Positions 50,727 through 58,640 of a DNA stretch of 64,000 nucleotides are shown here, piece after piece (position 1 is the stretch's first letter; every line of letters begins with the position of its first letter). A model generated the notes under the pieces. The model was not told the DNA's origin, ran no database searches, and saw only the letters and a program-made list of their open reading frames with translations. Origin of the DNA: Rikenellaceae bacterium (GTDB lineage: Bacteria; Bacteroidota; Bacteroidia; Bacteroidales; Rikenellaceae); assembly GCA_009783565.1 (NCBI GenBank), contig WRDF01000002.1:62001-126000 (forward strand), in the 5' to 3' direction. The position numbers were made by a program, and so were the translations under genes.

Positions 50727-52160
50727 TCATCTGTCCCGTTTCGCCGCGCCGAGTTTTATTGCGATAAAGAATAGGATGGAGAACGCCAGCAGCGACGAGC
50801 CGCCATAGCTGAACAACGGCAGGGTGATACCGATAACAGGCATCAGCCCTACCGTCATGCCGATGTTTATTATCACATGCAACAGGAACATTGCCGCCAA
50901 GCCATGAATATAGATACGATTGAACGCCTCCGTCTGACGCTCGGCCATGCGCATAAGGCGCACAATGAGCAGACAGAACAACCCCAGCACCACGAAACTG
51001 CCCGCGAAGCCCCACTCCTCGCCGACGGTGCAGAAAATATAGTCGGTGCTTTGCTCCGGCACGAAGTTGAACCGTGTCTGCGTGCCTTCCAGATAGCCCT
51101 TGCCAAACCAGCCGCCCGAACCGATGGCGATTTTCGACTGATTGGTCTGATAGCCCACGCCCGCCAGATCGCCCTCGATGCCCAACAGGAGCAGGATGCG
51201 CTCCTGCTGGTGCGATTCGAGGACGTTGTCGAATATATAATCGATGCTCGACACAAAGATCAGAGAAAAAACGAAAAGCCCCACGTATTTATATACGTTG
51301 CGCAGACGATGGCGATAGGCATAGGCAACGGCCGCAGGAATCGATGCGAGCGTAACGGCAAGCAGTGATGCGAACAGCGAAATATTTCGCGCAAAAAACA
51401 ACTGTGCGCCGAAATATATCACGATCGTGCCGAGCGTCAATGCGGCAAGATAGATAAGTTTGGTGCGCCAGCGTCCGTTCGCCAACCCTTCGCCCGCGAC
51501 ACATACCGCAACTACGAGGGCCAGCAGCGCGAACGGCGTGAGCAGGAACTCGAAAATAAACAATAGTACCGCCGCGATAATCAGCACGAAAATCCAGCCG
51601 TTTACCCCTTCGCGGTAGAGCGGCACGAGCAGCGCGGCATAAACGATCGCCGAACCGGCGTCGCGTTGCAGAACGATAACGAGGATAGGAAGTATGATAA
51701 TAGCGAACGCCATCGCCACATCGCGCATCCTGCGCGGCGAAAAACCATGACGTCCCACATATCGCGCCAACGCGAGGGCGGTGGTGATTTTCGCGAACTC
51801 GGCGGGTTGCACGCCCTGTCCGCCTATGAATATCCACGCCCGCGCACCCTTGATTTCCGTGCCTAAAAATATGACCGCTATGAGTAACGCTATGGCGGCC
51901 CAGTAGGCCGGATAAGCAAAAATATGATAATATTTGTCGTCGATGAGCAGGATCGCCGCCGCCGTGAAGACACAGATGCCGATCCAGACAGCCTGCTTTC
52001 CGTATCGCGTGCCGAAGTCGAGTATCCCGCCGGTTGTGCCGCCGTCGTGCGCCACCGAATAAATATTCACCCATCCGAGCACGACCAGCGTCGCATAAAT
52101 CAGTACCGACGACCAGTCTATCTGTCCGATATTCAGTGAGTTATTGTCGCGGGTGGGCAT
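50727..52160 (-). CDS. rodA: Rod shape-determining SEDS protein RodA
   Basis: A 477-residue SEDS-family peptidoglycan glycosyltransferase with about ten membrane helices. The family signatures are GAQGWI-like GARAWIFIGGQGVQPAEFAKI (about 106-126), QSDYIF-type QSTDYIFCTVGEEWGFAGSF (about 373-392), and the C-terminal GMTVGLMPVIGITLPLFSYGGSS. It works with the class B PBP encoded just upstream. It starts 15 bases after the PBP2 stop on the same strand, the usual Bacteroidota order. Confidence 0.95.
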   Translation of the reverse strand: MPTRDNNSLNIGQIDWSSVLIYATLVVLGWVNIYSVAHDGGTTGGILDFGTRYGKQAVWIGICVFTAAAILLIDDKYYHIFAYPAYWAAIALLIAVIFLGTEIKGARAWIFIGGQGVQPAEFAKITTALALARYVGRHGFSPRRMRDVAMAFAIIILPILVIVLQRDAGSAIVYAALLVPLYREGVNGWIFVLIIAAVLLFIFEFLLTPFALLALVVAVCVAGEGLANGRWRTKLIYLAALTLGTIVIYFGAQLFFARNISLFASLLAVTLASIPAAVAYAYRHRLRNVYKYVGLFVFSLIFVSSIDYIFDNVLESHQQERILLLLGIEGDLAGVGYQTNQSKIAIGSGGWFGKGYLEGTQTRFNFVPEQSTDYIFCTVGEEWGFAGSFVVLGLFCLLIVRLMRMAERQTEAFNRIYIHGLAAMFLLHVIINIGMTVGLMPVIGITLPLFSYGGSSLLAFSILFFIAIKLGAAKRDR

Positions 52161-52175
52161 TGTCGGGTTATGAGT

Positions 52176-53996
52176 TTACTGTCTTCGGTTATCATACACC
52201 GGATAGGGGATCGGGGTATTTTTCACCATATCGACCATCCACTCCCGTTCGACCTTGCCGGTGAGATATTGCTCCACCAGCAGCGACGCTATGGGCATGG
52301 CCAGGGCAGAGCCGAATCCCCCGTGCTCGATGTAGACCGAGACAGCGATCTGCGGCGAATGGCGCGGGGCGAAACATACGAACGTCGAGTGGTCTTTACC
52401 GCGTGGATTCTCGGCCGTTCCCGTCTTGCCGCACATGTCCAGGCCGGGCAAGCGATAGGAGTATGCAGTTCCGCCGGATTCGTTCACCATGCGCCACATG
52501 CCCTCGATAACGGGTTCGTAGTGGCGCGGATCGATGGTGGGGTAGTGCCGCTCATAGAACCGCGCATCTATCGAATCGCGGTCGTGGATGCGCCTTACGA
52601 TATGTGGAATGTGATAGAAACCGCGATTGGCGAGGATTGCCGTGAAGTTGGCGAGCTGCAACGGCGATGCTTCCATTTTGTCCTGCCCGATAGCGAGCGT
52701 AAGTACCGTCATCGAATTCCACTGCCCGCGATATTCACGGTCGTACCCCGCGACCGAAGGCAGGTTTCCCGCACGTTCGTCGAGAAAATCCGACCCCAGC
52801 CGCCGCCCGAAGCCGAACGAGCCGACATGTGCCGCCCATGTCGCGAATCCCTCTTTTACGTTCGCATACCGCCGATTGTCGAGAATGTTGCGAAAGACAA
52901 TGCAGAAATATGTGTTGCACGACGTCTGGATCGCATAATTCAGATCGACCGGCGAGTAATGCGGGCGGCATCTTACGTTGCTGCGCCCGACAGTGTAGCT
53001 CCCGTGGCACTCGTAGCGCCTTGTCGGAGTGAGTACCCCTTCCTCCAATGCGATCAGCGCATTGACCATCTTGAACGTCGAGCCGGGCGGGTAATGCGAC
53101 TGTACGGCGCGGTTCAGCAACGGCGCGCGCGGGTTGTCGCGCAGCCGCACGAAATTGCGCCCGATCTCGCGCCCTACCATATCGTTGGGGTCGTACGTGG
53201 GGCTGCTCGCCATCACAAGTATCTCGCCCGTTGCCGGCTCTATCGCCACCACGCTGCCCACTTTCCCCGCCAGCAATTCCTCCGCCAGCAGCTGCAACCG
53301 CAAATCGATCGTCGTAGTTATGGCCGTGCCCGGAACGGGCAGTGTGTCGAATGCCCCGTCGGCATACGACCCCTGTACGATACCGTGAACATCCACCAGA
53401 CTGATTCTCACTCCCTTTTCGCCGCGCAATACGCGCTCGTACGCACGCTCCACGCCGCTCAGCCCGATATAATCTGTCGCGCGATAGAATTCGTCGCGCT
53501 CCATATCGATAGGCCGCACCTTGCCCACGTACCCCAGCAGGTTGCCACCCACGTTGCGCGGATACGAGCGTATGGTGCGGTAGACCGTGTGGAAACCCGG
53601 AAAACCGCGCTCCTCGATTTTCAACTTAGCCTCCTTAGGCAGCATCTCGAATGCCACCGATGCCCGCCGCGTCGAGAATCGTCGCGCCCTGTCCATCGCC
53701 GTCACCAGCTGCTCTTTCGTCACTCCGATTATTGAACACATCATCAGCGTGTCGAAAGGTTTCACATCGCGTGGTGTGACCATAAGGTCGTATACCTCCC
53801 GGTTCTGCACCAGAAACTCGCCGTTGCGGTCATATACCTCTCCGCGCGCCGGATAGAGCACCTCGTGCCGCAGAACGTTATTGTTCGCCGACCGCTCATA
53901 CTGCGGATCGACGACCTGTATGTAAAACAACCGCACCGCCAAGACCATAAAGGCCACGGCAACCAAAATGTAAAGTATCGATGCGCGTGAGAGCAT
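52176..53996 (-). CDS. mrdA: Penicillin-binding protein 2 (class B transpeptidase)
   Basis: A 606-residue elongasome transpeptidase that crosslinks peptidoglycan for rod growth. One N-terminal helix (about 5-26) is followed by the dimerisation domain and a transpeptidase domain with active Ser306 in the STFK motif (YPPGSTFKMVNAL), and KTG near 456 (MCGKTGTAENPRG). It precedes RodA. In most Bacteroidota mreB, mreC and mreD lie directly upstream; here a repeat cluster and an unrelated outer membrane gene lie there instead. Confidence 0.95.
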   Translation of the reverse strand: MLSRASILYILVAVAFMVLAVRLFYIQVVDPQYERSANNNVLRHEVLYPARGEVYDRNGEFLVQNREVYDLMVTPRDVKPFDTLMMCSIIGVTKEQLVTAMDRARRFSTRRASVAFEMLPKEAKLKIEERGFPGFHTVYRTIRSYPRNVGGNLLGYVGKVRPIDMERDEFYRATDYIGLSGVERAYERVLRGEKGVRISLVDVHGIVQGSYADGAFDTLPVPGTAITTTIDLRLQLLAEELLAGKVGSVVAIEPATGEILVMASSPTYDPNDMVGREIGRNFVRLRDNPRAPLLNRAVQSHYPPGSTFKMVNALIALEEGVLTPTRRYECHGSYTVGRSNVRCRPHYSPVDLNYAIQTSCNTYFCIVFRNILDNRRYANVKEGFATWAAHVGSFGFGRRLGSDFLDERAGNLPSVAGYDREYRGQWNSMTVLTLAIGQDKMEASPLQLANFTAILANRGFYHIPHIVRRIHDRDSIDARFYERHYPTIDPRHYEPVIEGMWRMVNESGGTAYSYRLPGLDMCGKTGTAENPRGKDHSTFVCFAPRHSPQIAVSVYIEHGGFGSALAMPIASLLVEQYLTGKVEREWMVDMVKNTPIPYPVYDNRRQ

Positions 53997-54017
53997 TTTT
54001 TAATTGCAAATTACGAT

Positions 54018-54131
54018 GTCATTGCGGGCTTGACCCGCAATCTCCGCCTTGAACGTCATTGCGAGCCTGAAAGGCGAAGCAATCCAGAAAAAACACTGGA
54101 TTGCTTCGGGTCTGGCGACCCTCGCAATGAC
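54018..54131. repeat. REP-like palindrome cluster, family B
   Basis: Two elements in tandem: GTCATTGCGGGC-TT-GACCCGCAAT (54018-54041), and a long imperfect palindrome from GTCATTGCGAG to CTCGCAATGAC (54055-54131), with an inner stem CAATCCAG/CTGGATTG. They fill the gap upstream of mrdA, which has no gene. Confidence 0.75.
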
Positions 54132-54150
54132 GACCGCACAAAATGTGTGC

Positions 54151-54600
54151 TTAGAACGCCACACGTATGCCGAGCGCGAGGTCGGAGAAGTGGAATTTCG
54201 TCTTATGGAGAATGCTGAAACTCGGCTTATAGTCGAGCGAAATCGCAAGCGGCGAGTGGCGCAGTTTGTACTCCAATCCGAGTATGCCGTCTACGCCGAA
54301 CGATAGTTTTTCCACGCGCGTGCCGATATGCCCGCCCGCACCGTAATAGAGGTGGAAACCGTGGGTGATCACCGGGATATGACGCTCGTAGAGCAGTGTG
54401 AACAGAAAGCCGCCGCCCTTGTCCCAAGGGACGGAAAGGATACCTTCGAGAGCATCGGAGGGGTTCATTTTGAATTTGACCGATGCGCCCCCCGTGTCGC
54501 CGCCGAGCCTCACGCCGACTGCAAAGTTATAATCCTGCGCGCGAGCCGAATACGTCGAAAAAGCGGCGGCGGCAATCAGCAGACAAATGATTTTTTTCAT
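54151..54600 (-). CDS. Small outer-membrane beta-barrel protein
   Basis: A 149-residue protein from the ATG at 54600 with a Sec signal (MKKIICLLIAAAAFSTYSARA). The body alternates short beta strands (YNFAVGVRLGGDTGGASVKF, FLFTLLYERHIPVI, FHLYYGAGGHIGTRVEKL) and ends in an aromatic-terminated strand (LALGIRVAF). This suits a small eight-stranded outer membrane barrel. No ligand or enzyme motif is visible. A -7 box at 54622-54629 lies just upstream. Confidence 0.75.
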   Translation of the reverse strand: MKKIICLLIAAAAFSTYSARAQDYNFAVGVRLGGDTGGASVKFKMNPSDALEGILSVPWDKGGGFLFTLLYERHIPVITHGFHLYYGAGGHIGTRVEKLSFGVDGILGLEYKLRHSPLAISLDYKPSFSILHKTKFHFSDLALGIRVAF

Positions 54601-54621
54601 GGTTATCAAAATTAATAACAA

Positions 54622-54629
54622 CAAATATA
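54622..54629 (-). promoter_or_regulatory. -7 box of the outer-membrane protein gene
   Basis: TATATTTG on the minus strand; initiation near 54615 gives a leader of about 15 bases. A second TATATTTG at 54700-54707 could serve the same gene with a longer leader. Confidence 0.5.
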
Positions 54630-54710
54630 GTACTGGGGGTAAGTGCAATCGTTGAAAACTTGTTTTCGCGAGGATTACCGAACCGCACACTATATTATGC
54701 AAATATACGG

Positions 54711-54756
54711 AAAAAACTGTAAGCTCATCGCAGTCATGCGATGAGCTTACAGTTTT
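54711..54756 (-). terminator. Terminator after tRNA-Arg
   Basis: A 21-bp stem (one bulged base; CTGTAAGCTCATCGCA and complement form the core) with loop GTCA and six A/T on each side. On the minus strand it directly follows the tRNA and ends in a T run. Confidence 0.85.
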
Positions 54757-54763
54757 TTCGTGT

Positions 54764-54835
54764 AGCTCCAACAGGACTCGAACCTGTATTTGAAGTTTAG
54801 GAAACTTCCGTTCTATCCCTTGAACTATGGAGCCG
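54764..54835 (-). tRNA. tRNA-Arg (anticodon CCT)
   Basis: On the minus strand the acceptor arms GGCTCCA and TGGAGCT pair (first pair G-T) with discriminator A. The anticodon stem GAAGT/ACTTC encloses TTCCTAA, so the anticodon is CCT and reads AGG. The T arm contains GGTTCGAGTCC. CCA is not encoded. Confidence 0.96.
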
Positions 54836-54891
54836 TAAGGGAGAAATGTGTCATTGCCTCAGCTTTGCATGATGTCATCCCTCGCCATTTC

Positions 54892-54928
54892 GCATCCGGC
54901 AGGCCGGAAAACACACATGCGTGTGTTT
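54892..54928 (-). repeat. Family A repeat at the fabH stop
   Basis: In fabH direction: the TAA stop (54929-54927) runs into ACACACGCATGTGTGT, TTTTCCGGCCTGCCGGATGC. It is the longest and best-preserved copy of the family. Confidence 0.8.
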
Positions 54929-55940
54929 ATTTCGCAAACTTATCTCCGTCGTATGCCCATTTCAGCCAACCTGCACCCCATGTGAAGCCGCCGCCGAAGA
55001 CCGCGAGAATCAGGTTATCGCCTTTCTTCAAGTGCTTTTCATACTCCCATATACACAGCGGCAAAGTCGCCGTAGTCGTGTTGCCGTAGCGCTGGATGTT
55101 TACCATACACTTTTCTTCGGGCAGTCCCATTCGTTTGCCCGTAGCGTCGATAATGCGCATATTTGCCTGATGCGGAACGAGATAGGCTATGTCATCGACG
55201 CTTAAACCGTTGCGGCGCATCACTTCGAGCGCCGTGTCGGCCATGTTCGACACGGCAGCTTTGAACACCACCTGCCCTTCCTGATAGATATAGTGCCACT
55301 TTTTATCGACCGTCTCGTGCGTAGGCGGATAGGCCGAGCCGCCGCCTTTCATGTGCAGGTGCGGTGCACCGCTGCCGTCCGTGTGGAGGTCGAAGTCGAG
55401 CAGTCCGTATCCGTCATAGTTCGGTTCGAGCAGCACCGCGCCCGCCCCGTCGCCGAAGATCGGACATGTCGAGCGGTCGGTATAGTCCGTTATCGACGAC
55501 ATTTTATCCGCCCCCACGACGATGACTTTCTTGTATTTTCCCGTCTCGATGAACTGCGATGCCGTGCTAAGTGCGAACAGGAAACCGCTGCACGCTGCTA
55601 TGAGGTCATAGCTGAAAGCGTTGTTCATGCCCACCTTACCGCTGATGAGGTTCGCCGTCGCCGGGAAAAACATGTCGGGCGTAACCGTCGAGCAAATCAC
55701 CAGATCGATCTCCATCGGATCGGTGCCGGTCTTTTCAAGCAGGTTGCGCACCGCTCGCTCGCCCATATACGAGCTTCCCATCCCCTCGCCTTTGAGTATG
55801 TGTCTCTCGCTCACGCCGATTCGCGTCATTATCCACTCGTCGGTGGTATCGACCATACGACTCAGCTCTTCATTATCGAGAATATAATCGGGCACCCACG
55901 CCCCAATACCGGTTATCGCGGCAGTTATTTTTTTCTCCAT
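54927..55940 (-). CDS. fabH: Beta-ketoacyl-ACP synthase III
   Basis: A 337-residue enzyme that starts fatty acid chains by condensing acetyl-CoA with malonyl-ACP. It is read from the ATG at 55940 ([20 protein letters not shown]); the frame is open upstream but that stretch is intergenic repeat DNA. The triad is Cys117 ([12 protein letters not shown]), His near 265 (VPHQANMRI) and Asn near 295 ([12 protein letters not shown]). It is the last gene of the DUF177/rpmF/plsX/fabH operon, classical in bacteria. A family A repeat begins at its stop codon. Confidence 0.95.
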   Translation of the reverse strand: MEKKITAAITGIGAWVPDYILDNEELSRMVDTTDEWIMTRIGVSERHILKGEGMGSSYMGERAVRNLLEKTGTDPMEIDLVICSTVTPDMFFPATANLISGKVGMNNAFSYDLIAACSGFLFALSTASQFIETGKYKKVIVVGADKMSSITDYTDRSTCPIFGDGAGAVLLEPNYDGYGLLDFDLHTDGSGAPHLHMKGGGSAYPPTHETVDKKWHYIYQEGQVVFKAAVSNMADTALEVMRRNGLSVDDIAYLVPHQANMRIIDATGKRMGLPEEKCMVNIQRYGNTTTATLPLCIWEYEKHLKKGDNLILAVFGGGFTWGAGWLKWAYDGDKFAK

Positions 55941-56003
55941 ATCGTCTTTTTTGTTGTCGATATTTTCGATTAGAATCATATGCGGCCCGCCATCCGACCG
56001 ATT

Positions 56004-56074
56004 GTCACTGCGGACCTGATCCGCAGTCTCATCGGACGAGATTGCGGGTCTGTCATTGCGGGTTTGACCCGCAA
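56004..56074. repeat. REP-like palindromes, family B
   Basis: Two tandem elements between plsX and fabH: GTCACTGCGGA-CCTGA-TCCGCAGT (56004-56028) and GTCATTGCGGG-TTTGA-CCCGCAA (56052-56074). Further ATTGCGGG and CCAATGAC pieces lie between and after them. Confidence 0.7.
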
Positions 56075-56089
56075 CCTTCCAATGACAAA

Positions 56090-56122
56090 GCATCCGGCAG
56101 GTCAAACACACACGCGTGTGCC
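56090..56122 (-). repeat. Family A repeat encoding the plsX C-terminus
   Basis: In plsX direction ACACGCGTGTGTGT overlaps the last codons (TRVCV) and the TGA, followed by the CCTGCCGGATGC part. Here the repeat is partly coding. Confidence 0.75.
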
Positions 56123-57064
56123 CGCAAAAGCCTCTTTCAGCCTGCTCACCAGCCCCCCGCGTATATTGAGTTCCGTTTGCAGAATCATGTTTTTGATCGC
56201 CGTCGGACTCGAACAACCGTGCCCCACCACGACGTTCGCTTTGATGCCCAGCACCGCCGTACCGCCCACACGCTCATAGTTGAGCGCCTCGACATATCCG
56301 CCTGCACAACCCTGCGTGCGCGATATTTCGTAAAAGCTCTCGGCCATTTTCAGCAGACTGTTGCCCACGAACCCGTCGCATACGACCACGTCGGCCCCGC
56401 CTCCTGCGAGAACGCGCTTGGATTCGACATTGCCCGCAAAGTCAAAATCCGCTCCCGCCTCCATCAGCTCATACGCCGCACGCGTGGCCTGGTTGCCTTT
56501 CTCACGCTCCTCGCCGATATTGAGCAGTCCGATGCGCGGTTTGCCGATGCCCATTACGCTGCGGGCATAGACATTGCCGAGTATTCCGTACTGGTAGAGC
56601 ACCTCCGGCTTACAATCCACGTTCAGGCCCACGTCGAGCAACAGCACGCGACCGCCGTCGGCCGTGCCGATAAGCGCCGATATCGCAGGGCGAATGACCC
56701 CTTCGATCTGTCCGATGATATGCACGCCGCCCACGAGCATCGCACCCGTATTTCCGGCGCTCGCCAAGCCGTCGATCTTGCCGCCTGCCAAATACCGAAA
56801 CCCGACCGCAATGCTCGAATCCGCCTTGCGCCGGAATGCCGTTGCAGGCTCGTCGCACATCTCGATCACTTCCGAAGTGTGAACGATCTCGAACGCCTCC
56901 GGCCCACAGCCCTGCTCGCGCAATACTTGCCCGATCTGACTACGGTCGCCGAAAAGCGTTATCACGCTACCTTCGCTCAGTTCCGGTAACGCCTCGACCG
57001 CTCCCCGCACAACCGCGCCCGGAGCATAGTCGCCGCCCATAGCATCAAGACCTATTCTGCTCAT
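56102..57064 (-). CDS. plsX: Phosphate acyltransferase
   Basis: A 320-residue enzyme that makes acyl-phosphate from acyl-ACP for phospholipid synthesis. It starts [21 protein letters not shown], the family's N-terminal signature (DAMGGDxxP), and continues with [13 protein letters not shown] (about 110-122) and [15 protein letters not shown] (about 228-242). It works with PlsY and the fatty acid genes; fabH follows after 161 bases that hold repeats. Its last residues (GTRVCV) come from a family A repeat and probably differ from relatives. Confidence 0.95.
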   Translation of the reverse strand: MSRIGLDAMGGDYAPGAVVRGAVEALPELSEGSVITLFGDRSQIGQVLREQGCGPEAFEIVHTSEVIEMCDEPATAFRRKADSSIAVGFRYLAGGKIDGLASAGNTGAMLVGGVHIIGQIEGVIRPAISALIGTADGGRVLLLDVGLNVDCKPEVLYQYGILGNVYARSVMGIGKPRIGLLNIGEEREKGNQATRAAYELMEAGADFDFAGNVESKRVLAGGGADVVVCDGFVGNSLLKMAESFYEISRTQGCAGGYVEALNYERVGGTAVLGIKANVVVGHGCSSPTAIKNMILQTELNIRGGLVSRLKEAFAGTRVCV

Positions 57065-57078
57065 AGGATTTATATATT

Positions 57079-57238
57079 GTCATTCCGAACGAGCACGAAG
57101 CGCGACGAGGAATCTATCGTTAGTCTGCCTTTGAATTTAGAAACTCGCGATAGATTACCTCCTCGTCTCTTTCTGCCCCGCGCTATGCGCGACGGCGGGA
57201 CTTCGTCGGTGAACTCCGCCTGCGGCGTTCGGAATGAC
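57079..57238. repeat. Dispersed palindromic repeat, family C copy 2
   Basis: A 160-bp element with ends GTCATTCCGAACG and CGTTCGGAATGAC and inverted inner cores AATCTATCGTTAGT and ACTCGCGATAGATT. It shares ends and cores with the 99-bp copy at 6127-6225. It fills the gap between rpmF and plsX. Confidence 0.8.
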
Positions 57239-57246
57239 ATTTATTT

Positions 57247-57429
57247 TTATTCCGCCCGTTTCTCGATCGCCTGCTTGCCGCGATAGAAGCCGCACTCAGG
57301 GCAAACACGGTGATACAGGACCGCCGAACCGCAGTTCGAACATACGGAAACCGTCGGAATTGCAGCCTTGTAGTGAGTCCGTCTCTTGTCCCGCCGCGTA
57401 GACGAGACCTTGTGTTTAGGATGTGCCAT
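57247..57429 (-). CDS. rpmF: 50S ribosomal protein L32
   Basis: A 60-residue basic protein (MAHPKHKVSSTRRDKRRTHY) with a zinc ribbon CSNC/CPEC (Cys30, 33, 43, 46), as in zinc-binding L32 forms. It assembles into the large ribosomal subunit. It lies between the DUF177 gene and plsX, the standard fatty-acid/ribosome junction seen in many bacteria. Length is typical. Confidence 0.97.
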   Translation of the reverse strand: MAHPKHKVSSTRRDKRRTHYKAAIPTVSVCSNCGSAVLYHRVCPECGFYRGKQAIEKRAE

Positions 57430-57444
57430 TGTTGTTAATGTGTT

Positions 57445-57999
57445 TTATTTGTTTTCAAGTTTGTCTCTCAACTCGCGCAGTTTCTGCCATTCGGGGTTAT
57501 CCTCCATGCGTTGCATCTCGCTGCTCTCCGCCGCCCGTTCGAACTCCTCCTCTGTGATCAGCCTTACACCTGCAACCTCACCGCAGCTCTCGCCGTCATG
57601 TACCCGTTTGTATGGCAGCGCAAGCACAATGCTCTCGTATATATATTGCGCCATGTCCAGCTCGCTCTCGCCGTGTCCGAGCCACATCAGCTCTCCGTCG
57701 AACTCCTCTTTTTCCGTCTCTCCGAACCGCACCCTGAACCCGCCTTCATACTCCACCGGCACGCGGCATTCTTCGAGACACCTGTCGCACTCTACCCCCA
57801 CTTCGGCTTCGATCCGTACTCCGATTTCGAGTATCGTCGCGCTTTTGTCAAGTGCGATACACACCTCGCCCGCTCCTCCCATTATTTCCGATCCTTCGAA
57901 CGCACGGAAGAAACTGTCGTCGAGCGGAAACACGTACTCGTGTCTGCCTTCGCCCAGCCCTCTGAACGAAATAGCGTATTTTTTTCCAAGCCCCGTCAT
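57445..57999 (-). CDS. DUF177 (YceD) family protein
   Basis: A 184-residue acidic protein with the DUF177 core: a Cys pair in VGVECDRCLEECRVPVEYEG (about 89-108, one CxxC), and EFDGELMWLGHGESELDMAQ (about 118-137) with IYESIVLALPYKRVH. The family is linked to 23S rRNA maturation or ribosome assembly in bacteria and plants. It opens the rpmF-plsX-fabH operon; a -7 box lies at 58024-58031, about 25 bases upstream. Confidence 0.92.
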   Translation of the reverse strand: MTGLGKKYAISFRGLGEGRHEYVFPLDDSFFRAFEGSEIMGGAGEVCIALDKSATILEIGVRIEAEVGVECDRCLEECRVPVEYEGGFRVRFGETEKEEFDGELMWLGHGESELDMAQYIYESIVLALPYKRVHDGESCGEVAGVRLITEEEFERAAESSEMQRMEDNPEWQKLRELRDKLENK

Positions 58000-58023
58000 G
58001 CCCCGATGTCAAAAAACATCCCA

Positions 58024-58031
58024 CAAAGGTA
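58024..58031 (-). promoter_or_regulatory. -7 box of the DUF177-rpmF-plsX-fabH operon
   Basis: TACCTTTG on the minus strand; initiation near 58017 gives a leader of about 18 bases. Confidence 0.55.
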
Positions 58032-58086
58032 TGTATATTCGTCGGGTTTACAAAATTTCTCGGGAAATTAGGCGGCACATAATGAT

Positions 58087-58509
58087 TTATTTCTTAGCCT
58101 CAACCCGTAAACCGGCAACGGTCAAGCCGCCCCATTGGTTCACTTCATAGACATGCTCGCTCACAGCCGTTCCATCTGTCGAGACCCGTAGCTCTACCGG
58201 AAATGGCGGCCATTCGCCGATAACGGCGGTCGCGGGGAACGCGTTAGCCACTACGTATATATATATATCCGCAAAAGCGCACTCCTGCGTCTCGATCCGT
58301 AAAATGCGCGGCATGGCGTAATCGTCGGGTGGTGCGGCGTGCCGAGCCGTGCCGCCCGTTTCATAAACTTTATCCGTAAGGTTGTTGAACGTCGCCGCAC
58401 CGCCCTCCTCGTCGAACCCCACCGCCATAATATAGACATTATACCGCCACCACTCCGGATAGTCGCACAGCAGTTCAACGGTATATTTCGTCTTCGCGGG
58501 CATGGGCAT
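58087..58509 (-). CDS. Hypothetical beta-rich protein
   Basis: A 140-residue protein without a signal peptide or known motif (MPMPAKTKYTVELLCDYPEW; YNVYIMAVGFDEEGG; ADIYIYVVANAFPATAV; GGLTVAGLRVEAKK). The repeated Tyr/Val-rich segments suggest a small beta sandwich. ATGs at 58509 and 58503 both work; the -7 box TAACTTTG (minus strand, 58518-58525) places transcription start near 58511, so the mRNA would be leaderless or nearly so. I cannot assign a function. Confidence 0.6.
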   Translation of the reverse strand: MPMPAKTKYTVELLCDYPEWWRYNVYIMAVGFDEEGGAATFNNLTDKVYETGGTARHAAPPDDYAMPRILRIETQECAFADIYIYVVANAFPATAVIGEWPPFPVELRVSTDGTAVSEHVYEVNQWGGLTVAGLRVEAKK

Positions 58510-58517
58510 TATAGCCG

Positions 58518-58525
58518 CAAAGTTA
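58518..58525 (-). promoter_or_regulatory. -7 box of the 140-residue hypothetical gene
   Basis: TAACTTTG on the minus strand, nine bases upstream of the first ATG of the gene. Confidence 0.5.
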
Positions 58526-58602
58526 CGATTTTTGTCAATATGCGTGTCCGAAACATGCCGCTTTTCATTATAGATAAAATAAAGACACAGAGATATTTTG
58601 CG

Positions 58603-58610
58603 TATCTTTG
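58603..58610 (+). promoter_or_regulatory. -7 box of the HExxH protein gene
   Basis: TATCTTTG; transcription would start near 58617, about 24 bases before the chosen ATG at 58641. An upstream in-frame start inside this box is thereby excluded. Confidence 0.55.
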
Positions 58611-58640
58611 CGTAAAATGATAAATAATTGCACTAAAAGA

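Noticed and set aside
52170-53735. Long open frame antisense to mrdA (521 codons)
   Set aside because: Shadow of PBP2; no domain or promoter.
55941-56216. N-terminal extension of fabH
   Set aside because: The frame runs through family B repeats and into plsX; the conserved FabH start is at 55940.
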